Assembly: GCA_963716735.1 (NCBI GenBank)
Contig: OY970321.1
Location: 1,240,001 to 1,304,000, forward strand
From: VRUE01 sp963716735
GTDB lineage: Bacteria > Actinomycetota > Thermoleophilia > Solirubrobacterales > 70-9
Direction of reading: 5' to 3'
DNA length: 64,000 nt
Part shown: positions 36,910 to 45,446 of the stretch, one piece after another
Numbering within the stretch: position 1 is the first letter of the stretch
Layout: every line of letters starts with the position of its first letter
Made by a program: the position numbers and the translations under genes
Notes under the pieces: generated by a model
What the model saw: the letters and a program-made list of their open reading frames with translations, nothing else
Told to the model about the DNA's origin: nothing
Databases searched by the model: none

Positions 36910-37755
36910 GTGCAGTTCGAGTTCGCTGGCGTGCTCGCCATGCCCGATGGCCGCTACCTGGCTCGGAGCGACGGCGAGCAGCAGGTGCTTGTAATCGAAA
37001 CCATCGGCGCCCCTCCCCCGCCCCGCAGGCGGCGACGGCGGCCAAAGGACTCCGAGGCGGCCGCCGACCCGGCGCCCCTGTCGCTGAGCCGGGTCACCAC
37101 GGTCCGGGCCGAGGAGCCCTTTGAGGACGCCGACGAAGCCGACACCTGGTTGGAGGAAGCACTCGCTTCCGAGGAAGCGATCGACGCGACGGTAGCCGAG
37201 GGGATCGCACTGCTCAACCGGGCGATCCACGCGCATGCCGTGGCAAGCGCCGACCCGCTAGCGGCCGAACTGAGGGCCGACCGAGCGGCCACCGTTCGCA
37301 TCGGTCACGGCAGCGGCAAGGAGGTCGCATCCGGTCGCTTTTCTTCTGCCCGCGAAGTCGATGTGCGGTCCGGAGGAAGCGCTCGGCGACAGCAGGACGA
37401 AGAGCTGCGTCCGCAGGAGCGCGTCGCCGCGATCCTCGGTGGCCGCGAACGCTTCGACGCCTGCGAGACCCTGCTGCTTCGCGCCCGAGCTGACCTCGAC
37501 GCCGGTCGCCTCCGAGAGGCGGCACTGCAGCTGCGGGTAGCTGTGGAGGCGATGCTGGTCGAGCTCGACGGGGCGCTCGCGGATCCTGACCACGAAAGCG
37601 ACATGGCGGAGCTGGGGGAACGGCGCGGGCAGGCCGGCGAGGCCGCGAACGCAGCCCTCCGCGGCGAGCTTCCCCTGGAGGACGAGCGCAACGTAGCCGA
37701 GTTGACCGAGATCTGCGCCCGCATCCTGCGCCGCCGCCGCGCACTCAAGGGCTGA
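36910..37755 (+). CDS. Uncharacterised protein, 281 residues
   Basis: Begins at GTG 36910 (MQFEFAGVLAMPDGRYLARSDGE), 17 bases after the wall hydrolase. A short beta-rich N-terminal part that ends VLVIETIGAPPPP is followed by an Arg-rich stretch (RRRRRRPKD), an acidic region, and a helical C-terminal half (about 185-281) with a Leu/Arg pattern that could form helical hairpins. No recognised family, no membrane segment. It may be co-transcribed with the hydrolase; its role is unknown. Confidence 0.65.
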   Translation: MQFEFAGVLAMPDGRYLARSDGEQQVLVIETIGAPPPPRRRRRRPKDSEAAADPAPLSLSRVTTVRAEEPFEDADEADTWLEEALASEEAIDATVAEGIALLNRAIHAHAVASADPLAAELRADRAATVRIGHGSGKEVASGRFSSAREVDVRSGGSARRQQDEELRPQERVAAILGGRERFDACETLLLRARADLDAGRLREAALQLRVAVEAMLVELDGALADPDHESDMAELGERRGQAGEAANAALRGELPLEDERNVAELTEICARILRRRRALKG

Positions 37756-37758
37756 CCT

Positions 37759-38415
37759 TCAGAGGGCGAGTCGGCGCGAGACGACCTCGTCTTGAAGAGA
37801 TTCGGCGATGTGGTGGGCTTCCTCCAGCGCGATGCCCTCCAGGGAGGGGATACCGATCACGGTCAGGCCGGCCGCTCGGGCGGCTGCGACACCGGTCGGT
37901 GAGTCCTCCAGGGCGACCACGTCCGGACCCGGCTCGACCCCGAGGCGGCGGCAGGCCTCCAGGTAGGGGTCCGGCGCGGGCTTTGGCTCCGCGACTTCGT
38001 GGGCGCTGATCACGACGTCGAAGCTGTCGTCGAAGCCGACGATCTCGAGTGAGCGCTGAACGAAGACGAGCGGCGAGTTGGAGACGAGCCCGATCGGTGT
38101 CCCCCGCTGCTTCAGCGAGTGCAGCAGCTCACGCGCCCCCACCATCGCCTCGACCCCGTGCTCGAGCTCCACGACCACCAGCTCGTTCAGCTCCTCGATC
38201 AGCTCGGGTGCCCGGCCGGGCTCGCCCAGGCGCTGCTCGAGGATGCTGCCGGCAATCTCGGCCGAGGTACCGACCAGCTCGCGCTTGTTGGCGGGCGTGA
38301 ACTCGAGCCGGCGCCGCTCGAAGAGATCGCGCTCGGCCCGCGTCCAGACAGACTCGGTGTCGAGCAGGAGGCCGTCGTTGTCGAATACGACCGCGCTGGG
38401 AATACGCATCTCCAT
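37759..38415 (-). CDS. HAD-superfamily hydrolase, phosphoglycolate/beta-phosphoglucomutase-like
   Basis: 218 residues. Motif I is VVFDNDGLLLDTE (nucleophile and acid/base Asp), motif II GLVSNSP, motif III lysine in EPKPAPDPYL and motif IV ALEDSPTGVAAARAAG. The helical cap between motifs I and II (about 15-80) is type C1. Enzymes with this layout remove phosphate from sugars or glycolate or move it. The substrate is unknown. ATG 38415 and a second ATG two codons later are both possible starts. On the minus strand, downstream of the sirtuin gene. Confidence 0.85.
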   Translation of the reverse strand: MEMRIPSAVVFDNDGLLLDTESVWTRAERDLFERRRLEFTPANKRELVGTSAEIAGSILEQRLGEPGRAPELIEELNELVVVELEHGVEAMVGARELLHSLKQRGTPIGLVSNSPLVFVQRSLEIVGFDDSFDVVISAHEVAEPKPAPDPYLEACRRLGVEPGPDVVALEDSPTGVAAARAAGLTVIGIPSLEGIALEEAHHIAESLQDEVVSRRLAL

Positions 38416-38453
38416 GATCGGGCAGCATAAGCTCGGGCCGTGCCCTTCAAGCT

Positions 38454-39224
38454 CTAGGTCAACGCCCCCAGCAGCGCGGTCAGCTCCTCGTCGACCTCGC
38501 CCTCCAGCTTCAGCACCGCGTCGCCGTCGTAGGGCGTCGCGCCCTTGGTGACGATCGCCAGCTTCCCGCCGCAGGCAACAGTGACACCGGGCAGCGCGGC
38601 CACCGGGTGGACGACCAGCGAGCTGCCGATGCAGAGCATCAGCTCGGCCTCGGCGGCAAGCGCCTGCGCCTGCGCCATCGCCACCTCGGGCAGCATCTCG
38701 CCGAAGAGGACGACGTCCGGTTTGACCGGCCCCTCACAGGAGGAGCAGCGGGCGATGCCGTCGGCGCCGAAGAGGGCGTCGACCTCTTCGATCCCGTATG
38801 ACTCCTCGCAGGCGCGGCAGGTCGAAGTTTCGATCGAACCGTGCACCTCGACCACGTTCTCCGAGCCGCCGGCCCGGTGGAGGCGATCGATGTTCTGCGT
38901 GATCACACCCGCCAGCAGCCCTCGCCGTTCGAGCTCAGCCAGCGCCTCGTGGGCCGCGTTGGGCCGTTTGTCGCCGAGCGAGTGGAAACGCGGACGGTAG
39001 TAGGACCAGAAGCGGGCCGGGTCGCGCTCGAAGACGTCGATGTGGGCGACCTCCATCGGGTCGACGTTCGCCCAGAGTCCCGTCTCGGGCGTGCGGAAGT
39101 CAGGGATCCCGGACGGCACCGAGACGCCGGCGCCGGTCAGCGCAACGGTGGATTCCGACTCGCGGATCAGCTCCGCGAGTCGGGCCACCGTGCTCTCCGT
39201 CGCTGTGCCTACTTGCCGCTCCAC
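38454..39224 (-). CDS. Sir2-family NAD-dependent protein deacylase
   Basis: 256 residues. All sirtuin motifs are visible: GAGVSVPSGIPDFR (NAD), TQNIDRLH, VEVHGS with the catalytic His, zinc cysteines CRAC and CSSC, PDVVLFGEMLP and GSSLVVHPVAALP. It removes acyl groups from lysines. Its start overlaps the 3' end of the hydroxyacyl-CoA dehydrogenase/hydratase gene by 16 bases, which suggests a link between protein acylation and acyl-CoA metabolism. The class (III or U) is not decided. Confidence 0.93.
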   Translation of the reverse strand: MERQVGTATESTVARLAELIRESESTVALTGAGVSVPSGIPDFRTPETGLWANVDPMEVAHIDVFERDPARFWSYYRPRFHSLGDKRPNAAHEALAELERRGLLAGVITQNIDRLHRAGGSENVVEVHGSIETSTCRACEESYGIEEVDALFGADGIARCSSCEGPVKPDVVLFGEMLPEVAMAQAQALAAEAELMLCIGSSLVVHPVAALPGVTVACGGKLAIVTKGATPYDGDAVLKLEGEVDEELTALLGALT

Positions 39225-41209
39225 TTCGGGGTCCGCTTGCCCAGGAATGCCGCGATGCCCTCTTTGGCGTCCTCACTGGCGAAGGCGGCGGCGAAGGCCC
39301 CCTTCTCGGCCTCGATGCCATCGTCGAGATCGCCCTTGTGCGAGGCAGTCTTGATCTGCTCGCGGGCGATCGGGGCCTGAGCGGCAAGCTTGCGCCCCCA
39401 CATCATCGCCGTCTCGAACAGCTCGTGGTCGGGGACGACCCGGTTGACGAGGCCCGAGTCGAGCGCCTCGCCGGCGAGGACCGCGTCGCCGACCAGGTTC
39501 ATCTCCAGGGCCTTGTTCGGTCCGACCAGGCGAGGCAGCCGCTGGGTGCCGCCGAAGCCGGGGACGATTCCCAGCTTGATCTCCGGCTGGCCGAAGACCG
39601 CCGCCTCGGCGGCGATCCGCACGTCGCAGGCCATCGCCAGCTCGCAGCCGCCGCCGAAGGCGATCGAGTTGACCGCGGCAATCGTGGCCACGCTGTCGGT
39701 ACCGAACTCGCGCAGCAGCGCGTGGGCGGTATGCAGCAGATCGGCGCCCGAGCCTTCGTCCATCTGGGTGAAGGCCTTGATGTCCGCGCCTGCCGAGAAG
39801 ACGACCGGAACCGAGGAGGCGACGACCATCGCGCCGACCTCGTCGGAGGCCTTGACCCGCTCCCAGACAGCTCCCAGGTCGCGGATCACGTCGGGCGAGA
39901 TCGCGTTCATCGGCAGGTTGGCGAGCCAGGCGATCGCGACGTCGCCGCGCGTCTCCAGCTTGACCGTCTCCGCCTGCTCGCCCTCATCGGGCTGCGGGTA
40001 TGGGTAGAAGCCCTGGCCGGATTTGAGGCCGAGGCGGCCCTGGGCGACGAGGCGCTTCAGGGTGACCGGGGGCGTGAAGCGCTCGCCGTGCTTCTCCTCG
40101 AGCTGCTCGATCCGCTCGAGGATCGTGTCGAGCCCCTCCAGGTCGGCTTTCCAGAAGGGTGGGAAGAGGCCTTTGCGCGGGTCGAGGCCGGCACCGGCCA
40201 TCATCCCCAGGTCGATGTCGCGGACCGAGCAGACGCCCTCCTCGACCAGTTCACAGGCCTCGATCAGCGCCCGTCCCGTGAACAGCGCGACCAGCTCCTC
40301 GGCGTCCGGGTCGGCATCCCCGGGGATGTTCTGCTCTCCCTCTTTGAAGAAACCCTCGCCGCCGCTCTTGGCGCCGAGCTTGCCGTCGGCGACCAGGCCC
40401 TGCAGACCCTTGTGGACGTAGAAGCTCTCGCCGTAGGACTTGTTGAGGTGCTCGGCGACGTGCAGCACGGTGTCGAGCCCGAGCAGGTCGGTGAGGAAGA
40501 ACGGGCCCATCGGCGCGCCTTTGGCCGCCGCGATCGCCTCGTCGATCGCCTTCAGCGAGAGGCCCTGCTCCTCCTGGGCGCGCCAGATCTCGCCGATCGT
40601 CGCCATCAGGATGCGGTTGACGACGAAGCCAGGGACCTCGCCGCAGACGATCGGCTGCTTCTTGATCGCCTGGGCGAAGTTGTAGGCGGCGGTGGCGGTC
40701 TCCGATGAGGTGTCCTCGCTGGCAATCACCTCAACCAGCGGCATCACCGAGGCCGGGTAGAAGAAGTGGAAGCCGACGACCTTGTCGGGCCGCAGGGTCG
40801 CTTCGCCGATCTCGGTGATCGAGAGCGAGGAGGTGTTGGAGGAGAGGATCGCGTGGCCCGGCGTAGCGGCGTCGAGCTCGCGGAAGACGGCCTGCTTGAT
40901 CTCCATCTTCTCCGGCACCGCCTCGACCACGAAGTCGACGTCGCCGAAGTCCCCGTAGCTGGTCGTGCCGGAGATCAGGCCCATCACCTCGGCGAGGCGG
41001 GCGTCCGCCTGCTCCTGGGTCAGCTTCTCCTTCTTGACCAGGCGGGCGAGCTGGCCCTCGGTGACGGCGCGGGCCTTCTCAACCGCGGCATCGACGAACT
41101 TCTGGTCGATGTCCTTGACGACGACGGGGATGTCGGAGGCGGCGATCGCCTGCGCGATCTCGCCCCCCATGGTGCCGCCGCCGACGACGGCGGCCTTCGA
41201 GACGAACAT
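39209..41209 (-). CDS. Fused 3-hydroxyacyl-CoA dehydrogenase / enoyl-CoA hydratase
   Basis: 666 residues with two enzymes in the order dehydrogenase then hydratase. The N-terminal half has the NAD fold (AAVVGGGTMGGEIAQAIA), SSNTSSLSI, VGFHFFYPASVMPLVEV (catalytic His) and PGFVVNRI, then a second dehydrogenase C-terminal domain (about 295-390). The last 260 residues are a crotonase (VVFSAGADIKAF, NSIAFGGGCELAMACD, GIVPGFGGTQRLPRLVG). E. coli FadB has the opposite order. The order here is that of the bifunctional enzymes of Sulfolobales and some actinobacteria. It acts in beta-oxidation or a crotonyl-CoA path. Confidence 0.92.
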   Translation of the reverse strand: MFVSKAAVVGGGTMGGEIAQAIAASDIPVVVKDIDQKFVDAAVEKARAVTEGQLARLVKKEKLTQEQADARLAEVMGLISGTTSYGDFGDVDFVVEAVPEKMEIKQAVFRELDAATPGHAILSSNTSSLSITEIGEATLRPDKVVGFHFFYPASVMPLVEVIASEDTSSETATAAYNFAQAIKKQPIVCGEVPGFVVNRILMATIGEIWRAQEEQGLSLKAIDEAIAAAKGAPMGPFFLTDLLGLDTVLHVAEHLNKSYGESFYVHKGLQGLVADGKLGAKSGGEGFFKEGEQNIPGDADPDAEELVALFTGRALIEACELVEEGVCSVRDIDLGMMAGAGLDPRKGLFPPFWKADLEGLDTILERIEQLEEKHGERFTPPVTLKRLVAQGRLGLKSGQGFYPYPQPDEGEQAETVKLETRGDVAIAWLANLPMNAISPDVIRDLGAVWERVKASDEVGAMVVASSVPVVFSAGADIKAFTQMDEGSGADLLHTAHALLREFGTDSVATIAAVNSIAFGGGCELAMACDVRIAAEAAVFGQPEIKLGIVPGFGGTQRLPRLVGPNKALEMNLVGDAVLAGEALDSGLVNRVVPDHELFETAMMWGRKLAAQAPIAREQIKTASHKGDLDDGIEAEKGAFAAAFASEDAKEGIAAFLGKRTPKWSGK

Positions 41210-41304
41210 TCGGGTGGATCCTCCGGATTCTGGCTTGGAAAGGGCTTGCGGAGGCTATTCGATCCAACCGAGCCGTCCTCGGGTGGCTCTAGCCTCGCTC
41301 GACG

Positions 41305-42315
41305 ATGAGCGAGATCGTCGAAGCGCTCGGCCCCGACGAGCGCGAGCGGATCGCGGCGCTGCGCGCGAGCGGGGGCTTCTTCTGGATCGATCTCTGCGTT
41401 GCCGACCTGAGCGAAGAGGAGCTTGGCAAGGCGCTCGACATCCCGCCGGATGCGCTGCGCCCGCTGCTCGATTTCGAACGGGGAGAGCGGCCGTCACGCA
41501 GGTTCAGCGCCAACCGCCGGCAGGTCGTCTTCCCATTCCACTGCTATCTGGAGGCCGCCCCCGGCAAGGGCGAGGACACGCCCCGGCTGCAGGCAATCGA
41601 GGTCAACGTGCTCGTCCACGGCGACTACCTGCTCACCGCCCACCGCGAGAAGATCTCCCTGCCCGAGCTCCTACCCGGCTACAGCGCCGAGGGGCGCAGC
41701 GAGCAGTACATCGTCTACGCCGTCCTCGACGCGATGGTCATGACCGCCTTCGATGCGCTCAGCGATACCGAGCTGGCCCTGGAGGGGCTGCAGATACTGA
41801 CCAGCAGCGTCAGCAACACGCGGGTGCGGATGGGGACGCTGCGGGCGATCAACCTGCGCCTGACGACGATGCGCCGCCAGCTGGGACCGCAGCGGGGGAT
41901 CTTCGAGCGGATCGGCGAGGAGATCGGCCAGGTCGACGGCCTGATCACCGACAACGAGGGCTACTTCGAGCGTGTCTACAAACAGCTCACCCGCCTGGTC
42001 GACGGCATCGACGCCGCGGCCAGCTCGATGGCTCAGCTGATGGACCTGAGGATGAACGAGACCATGTACTGGCTGACCGTCGTCGCGACGATCTTCCTGC
42101 CGCTCACCTTCCTCACCGGCTTCTTCGGCATGAACTTCGGCTGGATGGTCGACCGGATCGACACCGAGATCGCCTTCCTCGTACTCGGGGTCGGCGGCTC
42201 GGCCATCGCCGCCGGGCTGATCTGGCTGGCGGTGAGACGGCGCGCCACCCCCGTCCAGCCCGACCAGGACGCGCTTGAGCGAGTCATCGCCACGTTGCGC
42301 CGCCCGCTTGGCTGA
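41305..42315 (+). CDS. CorA-like divalent cation channel
   Basis: 336 residues. The large soluble N-terminal domain (1-260) ends in a long helix, followed by two membrane segments; the first ends in GFFGMNFGW, which carries the GMN signature of CorA magnesium channels. The acidic loop after it (MVDRIDTE) is at the outer mouth. It takes up Mg2+, perhaps Co2+ or Ni2+. Divergent from the dehydrogenase/hydratase gene with 95 bases between. Confidence 0.9.
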   Translation: MSEIVEALGPDERERIAALRASGGFFWIDLCVADLSEEELGKALDIPPDALRPLLDFERGERPSRRFSANRRQVVFPFHCYLEAAPGKGEDTPRLQAIEVNVLVHGDYLLTAHREKISLPELLPGYSAEGRSEQYIVYAVLDAMVMTAFDALSDTELALEGLQILTSSVSNTRVRMGTLRAINLRLTTMRRQLGPQRGIFERIGEEIGQVDGLITDNEGYFERVYKQLTRLVDGIDAAASSMAQLMDLRMNETMYWLTVVATIFLPLTFLTGFFGMNFGWMVDRIDTEIAFLVLGVGGSAIAAGLIWLAVRRRATPVQPDQDALERVIATLRRPLG

Positions 42316-42356
42316 ACCCCTGGGCTCGACCGGTGGACAAGGCTGCCCGGCGATCG

Positions 42357-42372
42357 TTGTACCGCGGTACAA
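42357..42372. promoter_or_regulatory. Perfect palindrome upstream of type III glutamine synthetase
   Basis: TTGTACCGCGGTACAA is a perfect 16-base palindrome about 113 bases before the glnN ATG, followed by a small stem AAGGCA / TGCCTT. Its position fits an operator for a nitrogen regulator; I know no regulator with this exact site. Confidence 0.45.
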
Positions 42373-42484
42373 AGGCATTTTTCGTGCCTTCCCATTACGC
42401 TCCTCTGGCTCTTCATAGGGAGTTAGACCGGTAACCGAACGTGCCCGCCCGACGGGCGCGCGCAAGCGAGGGACTGACACAGCG

Positions 42485-44635
42485 ATGACTCGTATCCGCC
42501 AGCAGAACGTGACCGCCGCGCAGTGGAGCTCCAACGGGGAGGCTCTCGGCGCGCTCGACCTGACCCTGCCCGAGAACGACCCCTTCGGCGCCAACGTCTT
42601 CTCCGTCGGCGTGCAGCGCGAACGCCTGCCCGCCGATGTCTTCGAGAAGCTGCAGGCGACCCTGGCCGACGGCGAGGCGCTCGATCCCAGCCTCGCCGAT
42701 GCCGTCGCCGAGGCGATGAAGGAGTGGGCGCTGGAGAACGGCGCGACCCACTTCACCCACATGTTCCAGCCGCTGACCGGTTCGACCGCGGAGAAGCACG
42801 ACTCCTTCTTCGACCCCGGCGAGGAGGGCACCGTCCTTGCCGGTTTCTCCGGCAAGGAGCTGATCCAGGGCGAGCCCGACGCATCCTCCTTCCCCACCGG
42901 CGGCGTCCGCGCCACCTTCGAGGCGCGCGGCTACACCGCCTGGGACCCGACCTCCCCCGCCTTCATCCTCGAGAACCCGAACGGGGCGCTGCTCTGCATC
43001 CCGACCGCCTTCGCCTCCTGGACCGGCGAGGCGCTCGACGGCAAGATCCCGCTGCTGCGCTCGATGGACGCTCTCTCACGCTCCGCGATCAAGGCGCTGC
43101 GACTGCTCGGCGACGAGGACAGCAAACGCGTCTTCACCACCGTCGGCGCCGAGCAGGAGTACTTCCTGATCGACGAGCAGTACTTCTTCGAGCGCCCCGA
43201 CCTGATCTCCACCGGCCGCACCCTGTTCGGCGCCAAGCCACCGAAGGGCCACGAGCTCGACGACCACTACTTCGGCTCGATCCCGGAGCGGGTACTGGCC
43301 TGCATGCTCGAGGCCGAGCTGGAGATGCGCAAGCTCGGCATTCCGGTCAAGACCCGCCACAACGAGGTGGCGCCGGCACAGTACGAGATCGCGCCGGTGT
43401 TCGAGAACTCAAACGTCGGCTCCGACCACCAGCAGCTGATGATGCAGGTGCTGGAAAGCGTCGCCCGCCGCTACGGGCTTGTCTGCCTGCTGCACGAGAA
43501 GCCCTTCGCCGGCGTCAACGGCTCGGGCAAGCACAACAACTGGTCGATGGGAACCGACACCGGCTCCAACCTGCTCGACCCGGGCAAGACGCCCGCCGAC
43601 AACATCCATTTCCTCTTCTTCTGCGCCGCGGTGATCCAGGCGGTCAACAAGCACCAGGGGCTGCTGCGCGCCTCGGTCGCCAACATCGGCCAGGACCACC
43701 GCCTCGGCGCCAACGAGGCGCCCCCGGCGATCATCTCGATCTTCCTCGGCGGCGAGCTGGAGAAGGTGTTCGAGGCGATCGCCAGCGGCGAAGGAGATCC
43801 GAACACTCCGGCCTCCTTCCTCGAGCTGGGGGCGACGGTGCTGCCCTCGCTGCCGATGCACGGCGGCGACCGCAACCGGACCTCGCCCTTCGCCTTCACC
43901 GGCAACAAATTCGAGTTCCGGGCGCTGGGGTCGAGCATGTCGCTTGCCTTCCCCAACACCGTGCTCAACACGATCGCCGCCGAGGCGATCGACGAGCTCG
44001 CCGACAAGCTCGAGGCGAAGACCTCCGGCGGCGCCGACGTCGCCGAGGCCGTGATCGAGGTCGTCAAGGAGTCCTACGCGGCCAACAAGCAGGTCTGCTT
44101 CGGCGGCGACAACTACGACGAGGCCTGGCACGCGGAGGCCGAGCAGCGCGGGTTGAAGAACCTCCGCACGACGCCCGACGCGCTGCCCGAGGTGCTCGCC
44201 GACCAGACGGTCGCTGCCTTCGAGAAGTACGAGGTGCTCTCCAAGCGCGAGCTGGAGTCGCGATACGAGGTCTGGATCGAGCAGTACGCGCTCCGCGCCA
44301 ACATCGAGGCGGAGACCACGCACTCAATCGCCAAGACGATGATCCTGCCGGCGGCGCTGCGCTACGTGGCCCTGATCAACGAGTCCGGCGTAGCCGCAGG
44401 CGTGGCGGGCGAGGTCAAGACCACCCTCGAAGCGCTCGGCGAGTCGCTCGCCGAGCTCGAGGCGGCCAACGCCTACCCAAATGACCTCGAGGGCCTCGAC
44501 CTCGCGATCCACGCCCGCGACGGGCAGATCGCCGCGATGAGCAAGGTCCGCGAGGCGGCCGACAAGCTGGAGAAGATCGTCGCCGACGACCTTTGGCCGC
44601 TGCCCAAGTACGAGGAGATGCTCTTCATCAAGTAG
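42485..44635 (+). CDS. glnN: Glutamine synthetase type III
   Basis: 716 residues, the length of GSIII. The catalytic motifs are GAEQEYFLID (metal), TRHNEVAPAQYEIAPVFEN, VNGSGKHNNWSMGTDTG (ATP/glutamate) and NRTSPFAFTGNKFEFRALGSS (the FEFR type of this class). It joins ammonium to glutamate and forms double hexamers without the adenylylation control of GSI. No adenylyltransferase is present here. With Amt/PII 10 kb away it forms the visible nitrogen set. The gap of 169 bases upstream holds a palindrome. Confidence 0.95.
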   Translation: MTRIRQQNVTAAQWSSNGEALGALDLTLPENDPFGANVFSVGVQRERLPADVFEKLQATLADGEALDPSLADAVAEAMKEWALENGATHFTHMFQPLTGSTAEKHDSFFDPGEEGTVLAGFSGKELIQGEPDASSFPTGGVRATFEARGYTAWDPTSPAFILENPNGALLCIPTAFASWTGEALDGKIPLLRSMDALSRSAIKALRLLGDEDSKRVFTTVGAEQEYFLIDEQYFFERPDLISTGRTLFGAKPPKGHELDDHYFGSIPERVLACMLEAELEMRKLGIPVKTRHNEVAPAQYEIAPVFENSNVGSDHQQLMMQVLESVARRYGLVCLLHEKPFAGVNGSGKHNNWSMGTDTGSNLLDPGKTPADNIHFLFFCAAVIQAVNKHQGLLRASVANIGQDHRLGANEAPPAIISIFLGGELEKVFEAIASGEGDPNTPASFLELGATVLPSLPMHGGDRNRTSPFAFTGNKFEFRALGSSMSLAFPNTVLNTIAAEAIDELADKLEAKTSGGADVAEAVIEVVKESYAANKQVCFGGDNYDEAWHAEAEQRGLKNLRTTPDALPEVLADQTVAAFEKYEVLSKRELESRYEVWIEQYALRANIEAETTHSIAKTMILPAALRYVALINESGVAAGVAGEVKTTLEALGESLAELEAANAYPNDLEGLDLAIHARDGQIAAMSKVREAADKLEKIVADDLWPLPKYEEMLFIK

Positions 44636-44638
44636 CGC

Positions 44639-44765
44639 CACTGGCGCTGGTGGCCGGCGGGTCCTGTCGCGGCGGCCCTCCCCCATGTGCTCGGACGCCG
44701 CGAAGCGGCGCCCTCCGCTATGGGGGACCCCCGCCACCGCGCCACCCGCCGGAGGGGCGCCAGTG
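44639..44765. terminator. Large complex hairpin between two convergent genes (element D)
   Basis: Three nested stems: CACTGGCGC / GCGCCAGTG (44639-44647, 44757-44765), CCGGCGGGT / ACCCGCCGG (44654-44662, 44744-44752) and a third ending TCCCCCAT / ATGGGGGA. It fills the 146-base gap between the glnN stop and the convergent collagen-like gene. It could act as a bidirectional terminator or be a palindromic unit like B. Confidence 0.65.
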
Positions 44766-44781
44766 AGCTACTTGATTTCGT

Positions 44782-45408
44782 TTAGCTGGTGGCGCAGATT
44801 GCGTAGACCTTGAGGTCGATCGAGGTGTCGATCGAGGTCGAGTTGTTGAAGAGCTGAGTCGACCAGCCGGTACCGGCGCCGTCCGGGCCGCTGAAGGACA
44901 CCGTGACCTGGCGCTGCTGGCCGTTCTGAGTCACGTTGGTACCGAGGTCGGTGCCCCCGGAAATCACTCGTTTGCCGGCCGGGCAGCTGACGGTTTTCAC
45001 TTCGCTGAGCCCGCGGAAACCGCCGCTGTTCTGGATGAAGACGCCGGTGAACGTCTGACTGACGACCTCGTAGCCGGAGACTCCATTGGCGCCGGCCGGC
45101 CCTCTGGCGCCGGTGTCCCCTTTCGCGCCTTTCTCGCCTTTCTGCCCTTTGGTGCCCTGCGGTCCCCGTGCCCCCTGTGGCCCTCGTGCCCCCTGAGCCC
45201 CTTGCGGACCTTGCGGCAGTTTTCCAAACAGCCTGCAGGTGACCTTCTTGCCGGCAAGGACTTCGGTCGGGCACTTGATCTTTACTTTTGGCGCCTTCGA
45301 GACTCCACCGCTTGCGGCGAGGGCGACGGTGGTAATACCGATCGCGACGACGCTGGCCAGGACGCCTATCGCTCGTAGGCGGTGCGAGAAATGGAAAGGA
45401 TTGGGCAT
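44782..45408 (-). CDS. Secreted collagen-like repeat protein
   Basis: 208 residues. Signal sequence (HRLRAIGVLASVVAIGITTVALAA), a short stretch with two cysteines, about 15 collagen triplets (GPQGAQGARGPQGARGPQ and further G-x-y to about residue 115), then a globular C-terminal domain of about 90 residues (CPAGKRVISGGTDL). I start at ATG 45408 because AAGGAGG precedes it at the right distance. Bacterial collagen-like proteins form trimers on the surface or in spores and exosporia. No anchor signal is present; the trimer head is not of a known type. Function unknown. Confidence 0.85.
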   Translation of the reverse strand: MPNPFHFSHRLRAIGVLASVVAIGITTVALAASGGVSKAPKVKIKCPTEVLAGKKVTCRLFGKLPQGPQGAQGARGPQGARGPQGTKGQKGEKGAKGDTGARGPAGANGVSGYEVVSQTFTGVFIQNSGGFRGLSEVKTVSCPAGKRVISGGTDLGTNVTQNGQQRQVTVSFSGPDGAGTGWSTQLFNNSTSIDTSIDLKVYAICATS

Positions 45409-45446
45409 GCCTGCCTCCTTCAATCGGGGTTCGACTCCCGCGGCAG

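Noticed and set aside
45420..45446. A tRNA T-arm-like string (GGTTCGACTCCC) between the collagen-like and phosphoesterase genes
   Set aside because: The stem pairs only three of five positions (GGG/CCC) and no anticodon, D-arm or acceptor 5' strand lies upstream. It is not a tRNA; a tRNA-end relic is possible but unsupported.
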